DNA of 64,000 nt from NCBI RefSeq assembly GCF_032911225.1, contig NZ_CP136600.1, positions 1,550,001-1,614,000 on the forward strand, in the 5' to 3' direction. The notes beneath the pieces are model-generated. The model did not search any database, was not told where the DNA came from, and was given only the letters and a program-made list of their open reading frames with translations. Below are positions 43,060 to 55,000 of this stretch, piece after piece; positions within the stretch are counted from its first letter, which is position 1; each line of letters starts with the position of its first letter. The position numbers and the translations under genes were made by a program. Origin of the DNA: Thalassotalea fonticola (GTDB taxonomy: Bacteria; Pseudomonadota; Gammaproteobacteria; Enterobacterales; Alteromonadaceae).

Positions 43060-45492
43060 TTAACTAATTTTTCGTCTTAAGCCAGTTAACGCTAACGCTG
43101 ATATTGCTAACCAACCTAATGAGCCGCCTTCAGAGTCACTTTCGCGTTCAGGCTCAGTCATCAGGTTAACGGTTACTATTTTAGTACCAGACAACTGTGG
43201 GCTTGCCATTACAACGGTAAACTGCGTTTGCTCTGTCGCTTCGGTAACATTTAGCTTTTTAATGTGGATGTTTTTTTCAACTTCACCCGCAGCAAAAGTA
43301 ACAGTGCCGAATCCCTCAACAAAATGAGTGCCAGCAACTGCAGTACCATCAACTGTTTTATAATGCACTTGAATTTCACCAGCTGATGCATCATCACGAG
43401 TTAAGGTAATGGTTGCTTGCGACGCGTAGTAATCTACATCAATAGTATCTGTTGCAAGTGCAACAGAGCCCGTGGCTACTTCATCATCAGCAATGATCAC
43501 ATCCATGGTTTTTATATCGCCTGAAACATCGGTTTCAATCATAACCTGGAATTGACTCACTTCAACGTTTTGATAATCGTTAGCCAGTAATTCAACTTCA
43601 ATGGTCTGCTCTACCTCACCTTCAGCGAAATATACTTGACCATTTACCGCATTATAATGACTACCGCTTTTTGCCGTGCCATCAACAAAGGCGTAATTAA
43701 TCGTTTGACCACCTTCACCACCACTACGGATAATTTTGATGCTAGCTGTTTGATCAGTTTCATTAACGTTAAGCGTCCGGGTTTTAAAACTAAATGACCC
43801 CGGTTTGGCTGAATCATTATCTTGAATAATCACTTGCGCTTTATTCGTCTTAATATTCAATCTTTTAGCAAAGAATAATTCTGCTTGAATGTCGGCATTT
43901 TCGCGATATTGATCATTATCAATAATGCGAACATCTACGCTTGTCTCACTTTCTCCTGGGGCAAACTCGGCGCGAACAAATTTTGCTTTAAAGTCAACAT
44001 TTTCAAGCGCGGAAAATTCACTTTCAACCGATGTAAATGCAACTTCTACACTGGCACTTTCACTCAAATCACCATCACGAACTAATGTCACACCGGCATG
44101 TGATGTGCCTTCTAATGCTAAAAACACTGACGATTTAAAGCTTACATCGGCGCTTTGCGTAGGTATTACACCATTATTCGCCATAGACGGTAATGATTCA
44201 GTTACCGCTCTAGCATTATCGTGTCTTTCATCACCACACGATTGGCCTTTATAGCTAACATTTGGTGAAGATAATACCGGAATTGGTAAAGACTCTTGAT
44301 TAAAGTTCAAGTTCATCACCGTTGCCTGACCATTACATTTACTGCCGTAGGCGTAATCACTTTTTCCGCCATAATCGGTTCTTTTATTGGCGGGTAATAA
44401 TGGGTGGTTCTCATAATAAGAACGATTCACCTGGGCAAAGTTGTGAAAGAAAAAGTGACGAGCAATATGTCTGTTACGACATTGGTGACGCATTCCACCT
44501 AAGATGGTGCCATAGACAATTTCAGCACGATCTTTTTCTTCTTTATAGACAAACGTAGGCCCACCTAAATCGTCTAATTTATACTCGTTACGTCGTATGC
44601 CACAAGTAAACCCGCCACCAGGAGTGATTGCGGATACATAATCAACACCAAAGTCTTTAATATAGTCACGCAAGTTTTCGGCGCCTAACGCATCACCAAA
44701 CATGTATTCGCGGCCATGCACGAGTTGCTGGTTACTAACTTCTTCTTTGTCTTTTTCACTAAGGAAACGACTATCTTGACGCTCAATAAATAATGGGTTT
44801 AAGTAATAATCGACACCACTGTTATCCAAAATATCTTGAGTTTGGTAATGCAGCCATAAAATTGATGCTCTTATCGATTTATTGCCATATATATATTCCA
44901 TATATGGTGTTGTGGTATACCCAACATCGAGGTTAGTGCTGCCGTCTTTAGTCGCTGGTACAGGTAAATTACCATTAACCAAGATGTCACCAACATTAGG
45001 CACTTTATAAGCATGAATGAACCATGCAGATCCACCTAACGAGTAGGTATCTATAATACTAAATGACTCAGTACCATTACTCACATCGCCAAACCAGCCA
45101 TTTTTATCACCACGGATCAAACGCAAAATATTGCCATCGGTATTCGTGCCATAAAGGTGCAATAAACCGTATTTGTATTCGATACGCGTGGTAAATTCAA
45201 AGTCAACATCATCTACAGTAAACGCCAATGTTGTTGCGCCAGATGCTACGTGTTGATTGAAAAAATCGTGGGCTAAATCAAGCAAGTCAAACTTATTACC
45301 TTCAGCTTCACCAGCTTCAACATCGCTGCCTAAAGCAATGCCCATATCTTCAGACATTTCCAGCGCACTATCGGGATAACTGGTATCGATAATCATACCA
45401 GTATCGTCTTGTGAGGTTTGATCAAACGCTTGCGCAGAATGAGTTGCTAACGCTACCGATAAAGCGATACCAGATAATTTTATTAAGTTCAT
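43060..45492 (-). CDS. Calx-beta repeat protein with GlyGly-CTERM, unknown N-terminal domain
   Basis: An 810-residue exported protein. Signal peptide at 1-22. Residues about 30-440 form a domain I do not recognise (His/Cys-rich GMRHQCRNRHIARHFFFHNF, no HExxH). Three Calx-beta-type domains follow at about 449-560, 567-665 and 672-780 (DGTAKSGSHYNAVNGQVYFAEGE, DGTAVAGTHFVEGFGTVTF), which usually bind calcium or aid adhesion. A GlyGly-CTERM tail (EGGSLGWLAIS, RRK) ends the protein. ATG 45492 with GGAG is chosen over an upstream start at 45531. It lies 44 bp after the S8 gene, same operon. Confidence 0.82.
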   Translation of the reverse strand: MNLIKLSGIALSVALATHSAQAFDQTSQDDTGMIIDTSYPDSALEMSEDMGIALGSDVEAGEAEGNKFDLLDLAHDFFNQHVASGATTLAFTVDDVDFEFTTRIEYKYGLLHLYGTNTDGNILRLIRGDKNGWFGDVSNGTESFSIIDTYSLGGSAWFIHAYKVPNVGDILVNGNLPVPATKDGSTNLDVGYTTTPYMEYIYGNKSIRASILWLHYQTQDILDNSGVDYYLNPLFIERQDSRFLSEKDKEEVSNQQLVHGREYMFGDALGAENLRDYIKDFGVDYVSAITPGGGFTCGIRRNEYKLDDLGGPTFVYKEEKDRAEIVYGTILGGMRHQCRNRHIARHFFFHNFAQVNRSYYENHPLLPANKRTDYGGKSDYAYGSKCNGQATVMNLNFNQESLPIPVLSSPNVSYKGQSCGDERHDNARAVTESLPSMANNGVIPTQSADVSFKSSVFLALEGTSHAGVTLVRDGDLSESASVEVAFTSVESEFSALENVDFKAKFVRAEFAPGESETSVDVRIIDNDQYRENADIQAELFFAKRLNIKTNKAQVIIQDNDSAKPGSFSFKTRTLNVNETDQTASIKIIRSGGEGGQTINYAFVDGTAKSGSHYNAVNGQVYFAEGEVEQTIEVELLANDYQNVEVSQFQVMIETDVSGDIKTMDVIIADDEVATGSVALATDTIDVDYYASQATITLTRDDASAGEIQVHYKTVDGTAVAGTHFVEGFGTVTFAAGEVEKNIHIKKLNVTEATEQTQFTVVMASPQLSGTKIVTVNLMTEPERESDSEGGSLGWLAISALALTGLRRKIS

Positions 45493-45536
45493 ATTTTTCT
45501 CCAGAATTGGGCAACACGATGCGTTGCCCAAATGCG

Positions 45537-48500
45537 TTAAGCGTTTATTTTGCGAAATCTGAAACCTGCAGCAATAGCAAGTAACATCAAGAAACCAAAA
45601 CTACCACCGGAAGAATCACTACTTTTGCTTTCTTCTTCAACGGTGTCAGTTGACTCGTCACTGTTAGTGGTACTACAACTCTTGCCTTCGTAACCTGCCG
45701 TTGCCACAACATGAACGTTGATATCTTTTTGCGCAATATCGTTTTCATTGTGCATATCAGCCACTTTAACGGTTACCGTGGTATCACCTGTAAAGCTACA
45801 TTCAGCATTTATGGTTAATAACGCACCTGAGTTGTTACCATCAAGTGACACATTTAACTTGTCACTGGTTGCAATTATGCTATTGGCGGTTAAGTTAGAA
45901 TCTGCATAAAACACTGGTACTTGTATCTCATTACCTTGCTGAACAACAATGTTGTTAAAATCAGCAATAGTAATTTGACTTGGTACGCTAACAGTATATG
46001 TCTCAGCTTTGTGTACTGAGTCAACAGTGTGCTCTAGCGTTAACTCTAGGTCTTGGCCGGCACTTTGCTCATCAATACGTAACCAGAAGGTAAAGTCACT
46101 GGCACTGTAATCCGGACCATAATAGTCATAACAAATGACCAAATCATCAAACAGCACCTCTTCCAAATTATTGGAAGCAAAGAACTCTCTACGCGGTGCT
46201 TTAATCAGGCCAAAGAAGTGCACATCTGACTCAAGACCTTGTAAACCAACGGTATCATTACGATTAAAGCCATCATCTGCCGGTAGCATGTTTAAGTTAT
46301 CGTAGGCATACATAATTTCAAATGTACCCGGACGGTAGCTATGCTCTAAATCAAACCATGCCTGAAAGTCCATGCTGTCGTTGTATCGAACATCAGCGTT
46401 TTGGGTAAACGCATTGTCCCACTCAACAAGCACTTTATATTCAATACCATCAGCAAACAGTGCCATAGTCATACCTTCTACCGAGTTTGTACTTTCACCG
46501 ATAATAAGGTCTTTTTTCTCGACAGTTTGGTTGTATTTCACCCCTTTACGCCACATTGGCGCCATAAAGATTTCATTCTGTGGCCATAGACCTGGTCCAA
46601 AGCCCATTGGATCACGGTCCATACCTATACCGGCACTAACATAGCCCTTTGGCGACATTTTAAACTCGGTATGGCGACGAGGTCCGTCATACAAAGATAC
46701 ATCGTAGCCACGACTATCAAAATAGAACTGTTGTTCTAAATCAACGTAAGTGTCTTCATCTTTCATCAAACGAGCATAGAAAGGATTTAACTTAACCAAG
46801 TCTACGTAGCCACCATTACTGTGCGTACCATCAGTATAAGTACCGACGCCTGGCGTACGACATTGTGGGTTATAGTTATGACTACCATCGATTACGTACG
46901 GATGATTCGCATTGTTAGGATCATCTGGGTTAATGTTGGTGGTCATTACATAACCTTTGCCTAAACGGTGCGTGTTTGGTTGATATAAACTCAACTCAAA
47001 ACCGGCCGCGTCTTCAGTTTCATTGAAGCCAGTTAAAAATCTAACATCGCCACTGATCGCATTACGAACAAAACTGACACCTTCAGGTAAATCAAGTTTT
47101 AAATCTACCCCACGATTGTAGCCCGATAAGTTTTCCGCAACATTTAAATTAACTTTCACATAACTACCAGGGCCCGCATAGATATGACCATCGTCTGTAT
47201 CTAATTGTTGAGTACGGTGGAACTCTAACGATATTGGTTGCTCTTTACGATATAATCGAATTGGCACAGTGCCCATATCAGCAGCAATCGCATGTTCATT
47301 AGAATACAACTCGGCTACCGCGTAACTGGCATGATCAGATTTCATCGGTAAGCTATAGGTTAGATCCATCTGTAGAACGCCCTGCGCAGGGTTTACTTCA
47401 GTAGGCGCTTGTAACAACATGTTAGTCGACATATCTTCTGAGACAATTGATACCGCGTAATCGAAAGTATCCTTGATCCAAGTAGACTCTGTTGGCGCTA
47501 AGTCATTAACGTTTTGCATTAAGATCCAGTATTTACCCGGTTGTGGGTCAACTACATAACAGAAGTTTTCTAAGTTTTGGGCAAATGAGGCACAAGTGAT
47601 TTCATGGGTACCATTTACAATTCCTGGTTCGACGATATCACGGCCAACAACCATCATTAACGTGCCCGACAAGCGTTTTATTTCCTGAGTTGTACCTGTA
47701 TTACTCGACACTTTACGCAAGGTATCAATACCTAACATTTTAGTACCTTCTGGTACGTCAACCCAAATTAATTTAGCCGACTTATTGTTATGAGCATCTT
47801 TATAATCAAAGTTTAACTTAGTTTCATCTAGCGCTAATTCTACTCGGCCAATCCAGGTTTGACCTAAACCAGGTGAGGTTTGTAGTTCAATTTCACCGAA
47901 GCTCGATGTTGCTAATTCACCATTGCTATCTTGGTTAATGTAACTAACATTATCTTGATGATATATCTTAGTGATCATGCTATCCGTTGCCATTGCCGGC
48001 ATGCTCAAGTCGATAGGGAATTTACCCGTATCAGCACTTGCTTCGGCGCGAACTAGTGCCGGTAAACGGTCAACATCTAATGAAACACCAACTGGCAATC
48101 TTAACTGTGGAATTGTTGCATCAGTGGCAACAAGACGTACTTCACCACCAGTGTAACCGACACCATTAATAATGCTGTCATATTGATCTTTAGCAATACT
48201 ACGGTCAATTTTTGCGGTGAACATAATCGTCACTTTGTCACCAACTTCCACGTCGAAGCTATCGATTGACGCTTCAATTTGCACGGCGGATTCTAATTTA
48301 TCAATTTCGACTTTCCAGCTACCGGCACGTTTTGCGGTGAAGGTGCGTAACCAGGTACAAGTTTCAGGACAACTTCCGTCGAATAAATAAGGCATATTTA
48401 ATTGACGCGCATCACCACCTGCACTAGGGTTAGCAGCCTTCATATTTGCTAACGTTTCATCTAACACTAAACCAGTATTAGTCGCCGCTTTCAAATCGAT

Positions 48501-51500
48501 AAGGCCAGTACCTACATGCCAAGAGCTAACATTTATTTTAGCTAAATACATAACAACTTCTTTCATTACTATGTTGTTATCTTCATCATAAATAAGTTCA
48601 CCGTTATCATCGAGCTCAGGCTGTAACGACACTGAACGAGAATGATCTGGGTTATCTTCTTCGTACTGATCTTCATCAATATAAATGGTGCGGTAAGCGA
48701 CTTCGCTCGCTGTCATAGTCAATGCAGATTCGCGCTCATGCTCAGTCCAATTTGGACGCAACTGTTTAAATACTGCCATAGTACCGGTGACAACGGGCGC
48801 CGCCATCGATGTACCATTACTAAAACCAAAGTCAGCTGAATTCCAGCCTTTATCTAATAGCGTGTTATCACTCCAGGCTGCATAAACATGCACACCAGGT
48901 GCCATAACCTGTACCGGCATTAGATCTTTAAAGTAATAATGAGGACCTTTTGAGGTGAAGTTTGCTAATACATTATCAATACGATCGTCATCTTCTTCGA
49001 TACGCTCAATATCATAGTATTCGCTGTGCAGAGTGATACGTCTGTCACGTACTAAATCGGTAAGGCTGCCTGCGTCGGGGTTGCCTTTAAAGAAAGGCGC
49101 AAAGTCATTTATCCAAGTATCTGTATTAATATGGGCAAATGGAATCTTACTCGGAAAGCGATACAAACTGTTGTATAACAAATAGTCATTGTATAGCACT
49201 ACAGATGCTTGATAATCGTCTTCAGCACGGTTTTTAATACGTGCAGTTTCCATAGCTGCTGCTATAACATTTTCAGATTTTGCTTTTAACGAAATATTAT
49301 CGCCATTACCTCGAGCACAAAATACCACGGCATCATCAAAATCATAGGCTTCTGCGACAGGAGCTGCTGGGTTGCGCCACTCACTTAAGTTTTCACAATA
49401 TTTATCACCTTCAAACACGCGCATCTCTGGTGCACGACCTACCGCATTTGCTTGTACAGTTGCAGACTGCTCTGATTGCGTTGATGCTATTAATGGCTCA
49501 TCAACTTTATAATTCGTCTCAACTGGGCGCGAACTTACAACACCAAAACCTTGAACTTCTGATACTGGGCCTGTGCTATTTTCATAACGTTCGTAGTTTT
49601 CATAATCTCTATCCGCTGGCGCACGTACTCGACATTGACCAATAGTTGGTTGATCTATGGTTGAGTTTTCACCATCACCATCTCTATCTTCAGGAACACA
49701 GTTTTCTTCGTCTGAATCTTCACAGGTGTCACCATCATGGTAAATAATTGATTGTTTATTGTTCCAAATTAAACCATTAGAAAACTCAGTTTCCATGTAC
49801 GTCTCAACGCCGTAGGCACAGACAATACCTTTCGAGCCGCCTAAACGGCCACGGTAATTAGGATGAGCATCATCAACGTCAATTTCTGGACAGTAAAAAC
49901 GCTGTTTAGAGTATTGCTCATATGGAGAGCCTTCGTCAGTTAATGAAGGGAATACCGCATCATCATCTGTTAAACAAATAGATTCACGGGTTGTATAGTT
50001 TGTTGGTACATCACGGTTAATGTCTAAACACCCCCAGTCTTGGCCAGATGATACTTCATCTTGTGCTACCCACTCGGTACCAATTAAACAGTTGGCAGGA
50101 TCGTGCTGATCGCCAATGTCAATGTCGCCAAAGCTATCACACTGTTTAGTATCGGGGTCACGAAATTCATCATTGGTACACTCTAAATAACATAAGTCAT
50201 CTTCAAGTAATTCATAACCTTGTTTACACACTAAGCCTTCTGAACAGTCGTCATTAACACATGCACCCATAAATTCAGCAAGTACCGCTTTACCGTTTTC
50301 GTGTTCACCGGAAATATTGTACCAACGATTAGTCAGAGATATGTCAAATGGCACATCGTCAATACTCGCGTTGATGGCAGCATCACGGCTCATTTCTTCA
50401 GCATTAGCTGGCATTTCACGACGGTTAGTTTGCGTCGCACCAACGGTTAATATCCACGGCGCAGCATGCTTAACCGTGCCTTGATAACCTGAGTTACCAG
50501 CAGCAACCGCAATGTGCATACCTGATTCGCGGGCCGACAAGAATGCCTGACCGATAGGGTGATCCCATGAATCGTAGGGGTTACCACCTAATGACCAGTT
50601 AAGTACGTCTACGCCGTCTCTAATCGCATCTTCTAGCGCTAATACCATCACGTCGGCTAAACAACCGGCATAACCAGAATTTGAGTTAGCTGAAATACAT
50701 ACTTGATAAGCGATAACATTGGCGCGTGGTGCAATACCTGACACATCACCAATAGGACCTTTTGACGCTGGAAGACCTGGGCCGTTGATTTCACGGTTTA
50801 AATGCATCACATCTTTAATCGCATTACCTGCCGCTGTACCGGCAGTATGAGAGCCGTGACCGGCGTGATCTTCACCAACAGGTGGTACCGCATAGTAAGT
50901 ACGATCTTGCATATACAAGTCGCTATATTCTAGTTCGTGTTGATCCATAACATGATCAATTAATGCACGTTCTTTATACTGATTGGTTAAGCGTTCATAA
51001 GAGCGCACACCAATAAGCTTGTCGTTACACATATGTTCAAAGCCATACTTCAAACAATCGCCAACGTAGTTACCATCACCCCAAGGGTTAATATGATCAT
51101 ATGGATCGGCCGTTTCCCAGGTAATTCCGCTGTCATCGGTGTAGAATTTGCCGCCACCAAAGTCCATAAATGAAGGGTGGTCAGTATTAATCCCAGTATC
51201 GGCAACACCAACAATAATGCCTTCACCTTTAGCACCTAGGTCCCAATAATGTTGCGTGCCGATAATGTCGTGCACACCACGAACACCGTTAACAGCATCC
51301 ACTAAGGTTTGAATTTGGTGAGCGGTAACACGATGAATACTTTTTACCGTCGCTAACTTGGCAAGTTCTGCCGCATTATCTTGAGTAATCGACGTGGTAA
51401 ACGCGTTAACCGCTACGCCATAATGAGTATTCGCTTGAATATTAAAGCCAAAACCATTCGCTTCTTGTAAGAAGGTTTGTTGCTTTGCGGTTAAATAACT

Positions 51501-51998
51501 TTCATATTTTTCGACACGATGTTGATAATCACTCGATGCTTTCAAGGTTTTTAGGTTAACCTCATTGGCTTCGTTGACGTTGATAGAGCTACCATATTGC
51601 TCGTTGGCAACGGTACGCAAGTGCGTTGCCGGTAAGCCTGGAATACCACCAGTATATTGAGCAACAGGACTGTCGTGTAATACCACGAAGTATTCCTGAA
51701 TGCCTTCAATGCCCTCTTCAGGGGTAAATTTAACGATTTGGTTGAACTTTTGGTTAACGCCTTGCGTAGTAGGTAAACCGTTTACACGGTTAACCTGTGC
51801 AGACTTTGATTCTGACGTACCATTTAATTCAAACGCTTCAAACGCTGGCTGCTGCTTTAAATTTGCAGGTAAGCCAGAGTTTTGAAAATCGGGTAGATCT
51901 ATAGTGTTTTCTACCGTGGGTAAGGTTACCGCTGCAGCTGCCGCACTACCCATATACAGGGTAGAGAAAGTAGCTAAAGCTAATTGCTTAATTTTCAC
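45537..51998 (-). CDS. Giant S8 (subtilisin-like) protease with Cys-rich insertion and GlyGly-CTERM
   Basis: A 2153-residue secreted protease. The signal peptide is about 1-22 and the propeptide runs to about 235. The triad is Asp267 (GVADTG), His381 (GHGSHTAGT) and Ser1064 (NGTSMAAPVV). Between His and Ser lie 683 residues, against about 157 in subtilisin; much of this is a Cys- and Asp-rich insertion (about 575-900) inside a PA-like region. Long beta-rich domains follow to about 2120, then a GlyGly-CTERM tail (SGGSFGFLMLL, RFRK). The start is GTG 51998, with GAGG upstream. It lies between the TonB receptor (81-bp gap) and the Calx-beta gene in one operon. Confidence 0.9.
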   Translation of the reverse strand: MKIKQLALATFSTLYMGSAAAAAVTLPTVENTIDLPDFQNSGLPANLKQQPAFEAFELNGTSESKSAQVNRVNGLPTTQGVNQKFNQIVKFTPEEGIEGIQEYFVVLHDSPVAQYTGGIPGLPATHLRTVANEQYGSSINVNEANEVNLKTLKASSDYQHRVEKYESYLTAKQQTFLQEANGFGFNIQANTHYGVAVNAFTTSITQDNAAELAKLATVKSIHRVTAHQIQTLVDAVNGVRGVHDIIGTQHYWDLGAKGEGIIVGVADTGINTDHPSFMDFGGGKFYTDDSGITWETADPYDHINPWGDGNYVGDCLKYGFEHMCNDKLIGVRSYERLTNQYKERALIDHVMDQHELEYSDLYMQDRTYYAVPPVGEDHAGHGSHTAGTAAGNAIKDVMHLNREINGPGLPASKGPIGDVSGIAPRANVIAYQVCISANSNSGYAGCLADVMVLALEDAIRDGVDVLNWSLGGNPYDSWDHPIGQAFLSARESGMHIAVAAGNSGYQGTVKHAAPWILTVGATQTNRREMPANAEEMSRDAAINASIDDVPFDISLTNRWYNISGEHENGKAVLAEFMGACVNDDCSEGLVCKQGYELLEDDLCYLECTNDEFRDPDTKQCDSFGDIDIGDQHDPANCLIGTEWVAQDEVSSGQDWGCLDINRDVPTNYTTRESICLTDDDAVFPSLTDEGSPYEQYSKQRFYCPEIDVDDAHPNYRGRLGGSKGIVCAYGVETYMETEFSNGLIWNNKQSIIYHDGDTCEDSDEENCVPEDRDGDGENSTIDQPTIGQCRVRAPADRDYENYERYENSTGPVSEVQGFGVVSSRPVETNYKVDEPLIASTQSEQSATVQANAVGRAPEMRVFEGDKYCENLSEWRNPAAPVAEAYDFDDAVVFCARGNGDNISLKAKSENVIAAAMETARIKNRAEDDYQASVVLYNDYLLYNSLYRFPSKIPFAHINTDTWINDFAPFFKGNPDAGSLTDLVRDRRITLHSEYYDIERIEEDDDRIDNVLANFTSKGPHYYFKDLMPVQVMAPGVHVYAAWSDNTLLDKGWNSADFGFSNGTSMAAPVVTGTMAVFKQLRPNWTEHERESALTMTASEVAYRTIYIDEDQYEEDNPDHSRSVSLQPELDDNGELIYDEDNNIVMKEVVMYLAKINVSSWHVGTGLIDLKAATNTGLVLDETLANMKAANPSAGGDARQLNMPYLFDGSCPETCTWLRTFTAKRAGSWKVEIDKLESAVQIEASIDSFDVEVGDKVTIMFTAKIDRSIAKDQYDSIINGVGYTGGEVRLVATDATIPQLRLPVGVSLDVDRLPALVRAEASADTGKFPIDLSMPAMATDSMITKIYHQDNVSYINQDSNGELATSSFGEIELQTSPGLGQTWIGRVELALDETKLNFDYKDAHNNKSAKLIWVDVPEGTKMLGIDTLRKVSSNTGTTQEIKRLSGTLMMVVGRDIVEPGIVNGTHEITCASFAQNLENFCYVVDPQPGKYWILMQNVNDLAPTESTWIKDTFDYAVSIVSEDMSTNMLLQAPTEVNPAQGVLQMDLTYSLPMKSDHASYAVAELYSNEHAIAADMGTVPIRLYRKEQPISLEFHRTQQLDTDDGHIYAGPGSYVKVNLNVAENLSGYNRGVDLKLDLPEGVSFVRNAISGDVRFLTGFNETEDAAGFELSLYQPNTHRLGKGYVMTTNINPDDPNNANHPYVIDGSHNYNPQCRTPGVGTYTDGTHSNGGYVDLVKLNPFYARLMKDEDTYVDLEQQFYFDSRGYDVSLYDGPRRHTEFKMSPKGYVSAGIGMDRDPMGFGPGLWPQNEIFMAPMWRKGVKYNQTVEKKDLIIGESTNSVEGMTMALFADGIEYKVLVEWDNAFTQNADVRYNDSMDFQAWFDLEHSYRPGTFEIMYAYDNLNMLPADDGFNRNDTVGLQGLESDVHFFGLIKAPRREFFASNNLEEVLFDDLVICYDYYGPDYSASDFTFWLRIDEQSAGQDLELTLEHTVDSVHKAETYTVSVPSQITIADFNNIVVQQGNEIQVPVFYADSNLTANSIIATSDKLNVSLDGNNSGALLTINAECSFTGDTTVTVKVADMHNENDIAQKDINVHVVATAGYEGKSCSTTNSDESTDTVEEESKSSDSSGGSFGFLMLLAIAAGFRFRKINA

Positions 51999-52018
51999 CT
52001 TTAAAACCTCTCTTTCAT

Positions 52019-52037
52019 GAGCTGCCAGGGGCAGCTC
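52019..52037 (-). promoter_or_regulatory. Leader hairpin between TonB receptor and S8 genes
   Basis: A perfect 8-bp stem GAGCTGCC/GGCAGCTC with loop AGG, just before the ribosome site of the S8 gene. There is no T run. It may tune mRNA stability or translation within the operon. Confidence 0.45.
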
Positions 52038-52079
52038 GTAATAAAATTTATGTAATTGATTTAACGATTTAATGAACCA

Positions 52080-55000
52080 TTAAAAATTATGTTCAAAGCC
52101 TAAGTAAAATTCGCGACCAATAGCTGAGCCTGCATAGGCACCAATGTTGTACCAAGGCCACTCATGCGCTAAAAATGTGTCATCTTTAGGAGACTTTTCA
52201 TCGAATAGGTTATTAACAGTAAAGTTGATGCGAGTGTCCCCTTCATTGAAGGCATAACCAAGAACTAAGTTCGCGGTAATGTACGGGTCTAAACGTTTTT
52301 GTGACGTTTTCTTTTCAGCATTTTCAATTGCTTCACCATCGCTATCTACCGGGTTGTCGTCTTCATCAAGTACGTAATCAATTTCTTTGCCGGTGTCTTT
52401 ATCAAATAATGCATCATTACCATCGGCATTTTGCACCGGTTGTGGGCGACGTGGACCTAATGCACTCTTATAACGAACGTTCATCGATGCCGACAAACCG
52501 TCCTTATACCAACCAACACTACCGATAACGGTATCGATTGCTTCCGGGTTGCCTAACAAGTCATGTAACTCTGTTGGTGGGATGCCGTCACCTTCAATGG
52601 TATCGCGTTGGGTACTGATAATTCCGGTATGACTCAAACCGAAGTTAAAGCTGCCGAAATCGCTGCTATCAAACGAGTATTTGATTTTAGTATCGGTACC
52701 GGTTTGACGGTGCATTGCTAAGTTAAATGGTGTGGTGTTTACGCTTTCCAAACTGCTCTGCGTAAATTCAGAATCGTCAACATCTTTGCGCACGATTAAC
52801 TGATTTACTTTTTCACAACCAAAAGTTACGGTATCACTAACCTGGTCTTCATAAGCACAAACAAACTCATCAAATAAAATACCGTTAAGGCTAGCTTGTT
52901 GAATTTGATCATTTATTTCAGTGTCATAGTAATCAAACTGGATAGATAAGTTTTCAATTGGCTCCCAAACAAAGCCGATACCATATGATTCACCAGTTTC
53001 ATTTTCCAAGTCTGTCGCCGGTAATTTATTGGCTTTAAATGTTGAAGAAAACGAACGACAAGCCGCTTGGTAGATGCCTGCATCAGGCCCATTTGAGAAC
53101 TCTTCAGGAGAAACCCCTTCAGGAGCCCATATTTGATCATAACAACCTAACCAATCGGTACCACCACTGTAGAATGAACTTTCAGTAAAAATAGCCTGTA
53201 AATCAGGTGCTCGGAAAATACCAGAATATGATGCGCGGATTAATAAATCATCCGTTGGGCGATATTCAAGGCTAATTGCCGGGGTAATATCACTATTCAC
53301 CGGCCCAACAGCGTGGTATTCATCATAACGAATTGCACCGGTTAAGCTTAAGTCATCTAAAATTGGCACTTTAACTTCTAAGCCGGTTGAATAACGATCA
53401 CGGTCTCCTTCACCACCAAAGCCAGCAAAATTCCACCAACCCTCACCTGGCTCAGCAAGCATTTTATCATCAGCTTTATAGTCAAAACCTTCGTGCATGT
53501 ATTCAAGTACGGCAGCGAACTGAACGGTACCAGCTGGAACCTCAAATAAATCACCAGATAGTACACCGGTTAGCATGTTTGAATAGGTTTCGTTTTGCTC
53601 TTTTGCCCGACCAAAAATATCATTAATTGCCGCTTGATCAAGTGGTGAAAATACATCGTGTGATGAATTACCATCGTATACTGGATTACCAAAATAGGTT
53701 AAGTCATCACCATCTGGATTTAACACTTTTTCGCCTAAAAAGTATTGCTCAACCATTTGATGATCAGCAAGAGTTCGCTCGGTATCCATTTGATATTGGC
53801 TTTGGGTGTAGCTTACTTCCCATTCATAGTCATCAAGTACATAGCCTTTAGCACCTACAGAGAAGCTATACGCTGTTTCATCAAATTGCGTTGCAGTATT
53901 GCCAATTTCTTCCGAGCCCATTAAACGTAAATGGGTTTGCAAGTTATGCTGATAGCCGAACATATTGCCGGGTAGCAAAATACTATTGTTACCATCGCCA
54001 AATTCAAAAATTGGCGCAGATGAGTTTGGATCTTCAACGACACCTTGCACATTGATATAGCCACGATCATTTTCAGCATCAATTTGGGTAAAAATTAAAT
54101 CTGCGAAAACGGTAATATCAGAATCAAGGTCAAAGTTACTTGATACCATAGCCGATATTTTTTCCTGGCCGTTTCGAATAGTACTGCGTTTACCAATATC
54201 GAAACCACAGTAGCTTCCATAAGAACCTGGGATCGAGCTATCTTCATCTTGTTCGCGATATGAGTATTCTTGCCCTAATAACGAGTCACACACGTCTTTG
54301 CCTGGGTCAACATAAGTGTCTGGTCGTAAATTCTCAGGTAAGTTATTGTAAAACGCGTCATAACCTTGTGCGGCTAAAGAGTTAACTTTGGCAGAGCCAC
54401 GGCTCATTACCGGCGTACCGAATGGGTAATCCATATCTGATGGACCAGTAATAGTATCTGAATCTGAATATTCCAAAACGGTAGTAACGTTACCGTTGTC
54501 AAAGTCAAAGCCTTTTACAATGTTAAAACGATAAGAATCGCCATCAACGTTATCAGGCGTACCGAAAGTGCCGCCCATTGATAAACCATCAAAATCTTTC
54601 TTAAGGATTACGTTAATTACCGCGGCAGCGGCATCAGAACCATAAATAGCAGAGGCACCAGTTGATACGACTTCGATGCGTTCAACCGCCGACATTGGTA
54701 CAGAGTTAACGTTTACTACTGTAGCATTCGAATTATAAGCAGCAGGGTAGTTAGCAATACGGCGGCCATTGATTAATACCAAGGTGTACTGCGGACCTAA
54801 ACCACGAAAGTTCAGTACTTTAGCGTTAGGAGTAAAACCGTTGGAGTTTTCATCACCAGTAACCGAGCCAGTATTTTGTGACAAGTTCTGTAATGCGTCA
54901 TATACGGACATGTTACCCGCTTTTAACATATCTTCAGCGCTGATCACTTCAACCGGTAAAGGACCTTCTAAGGTAGTTTGATTAATGCGTGAACCGGTGA

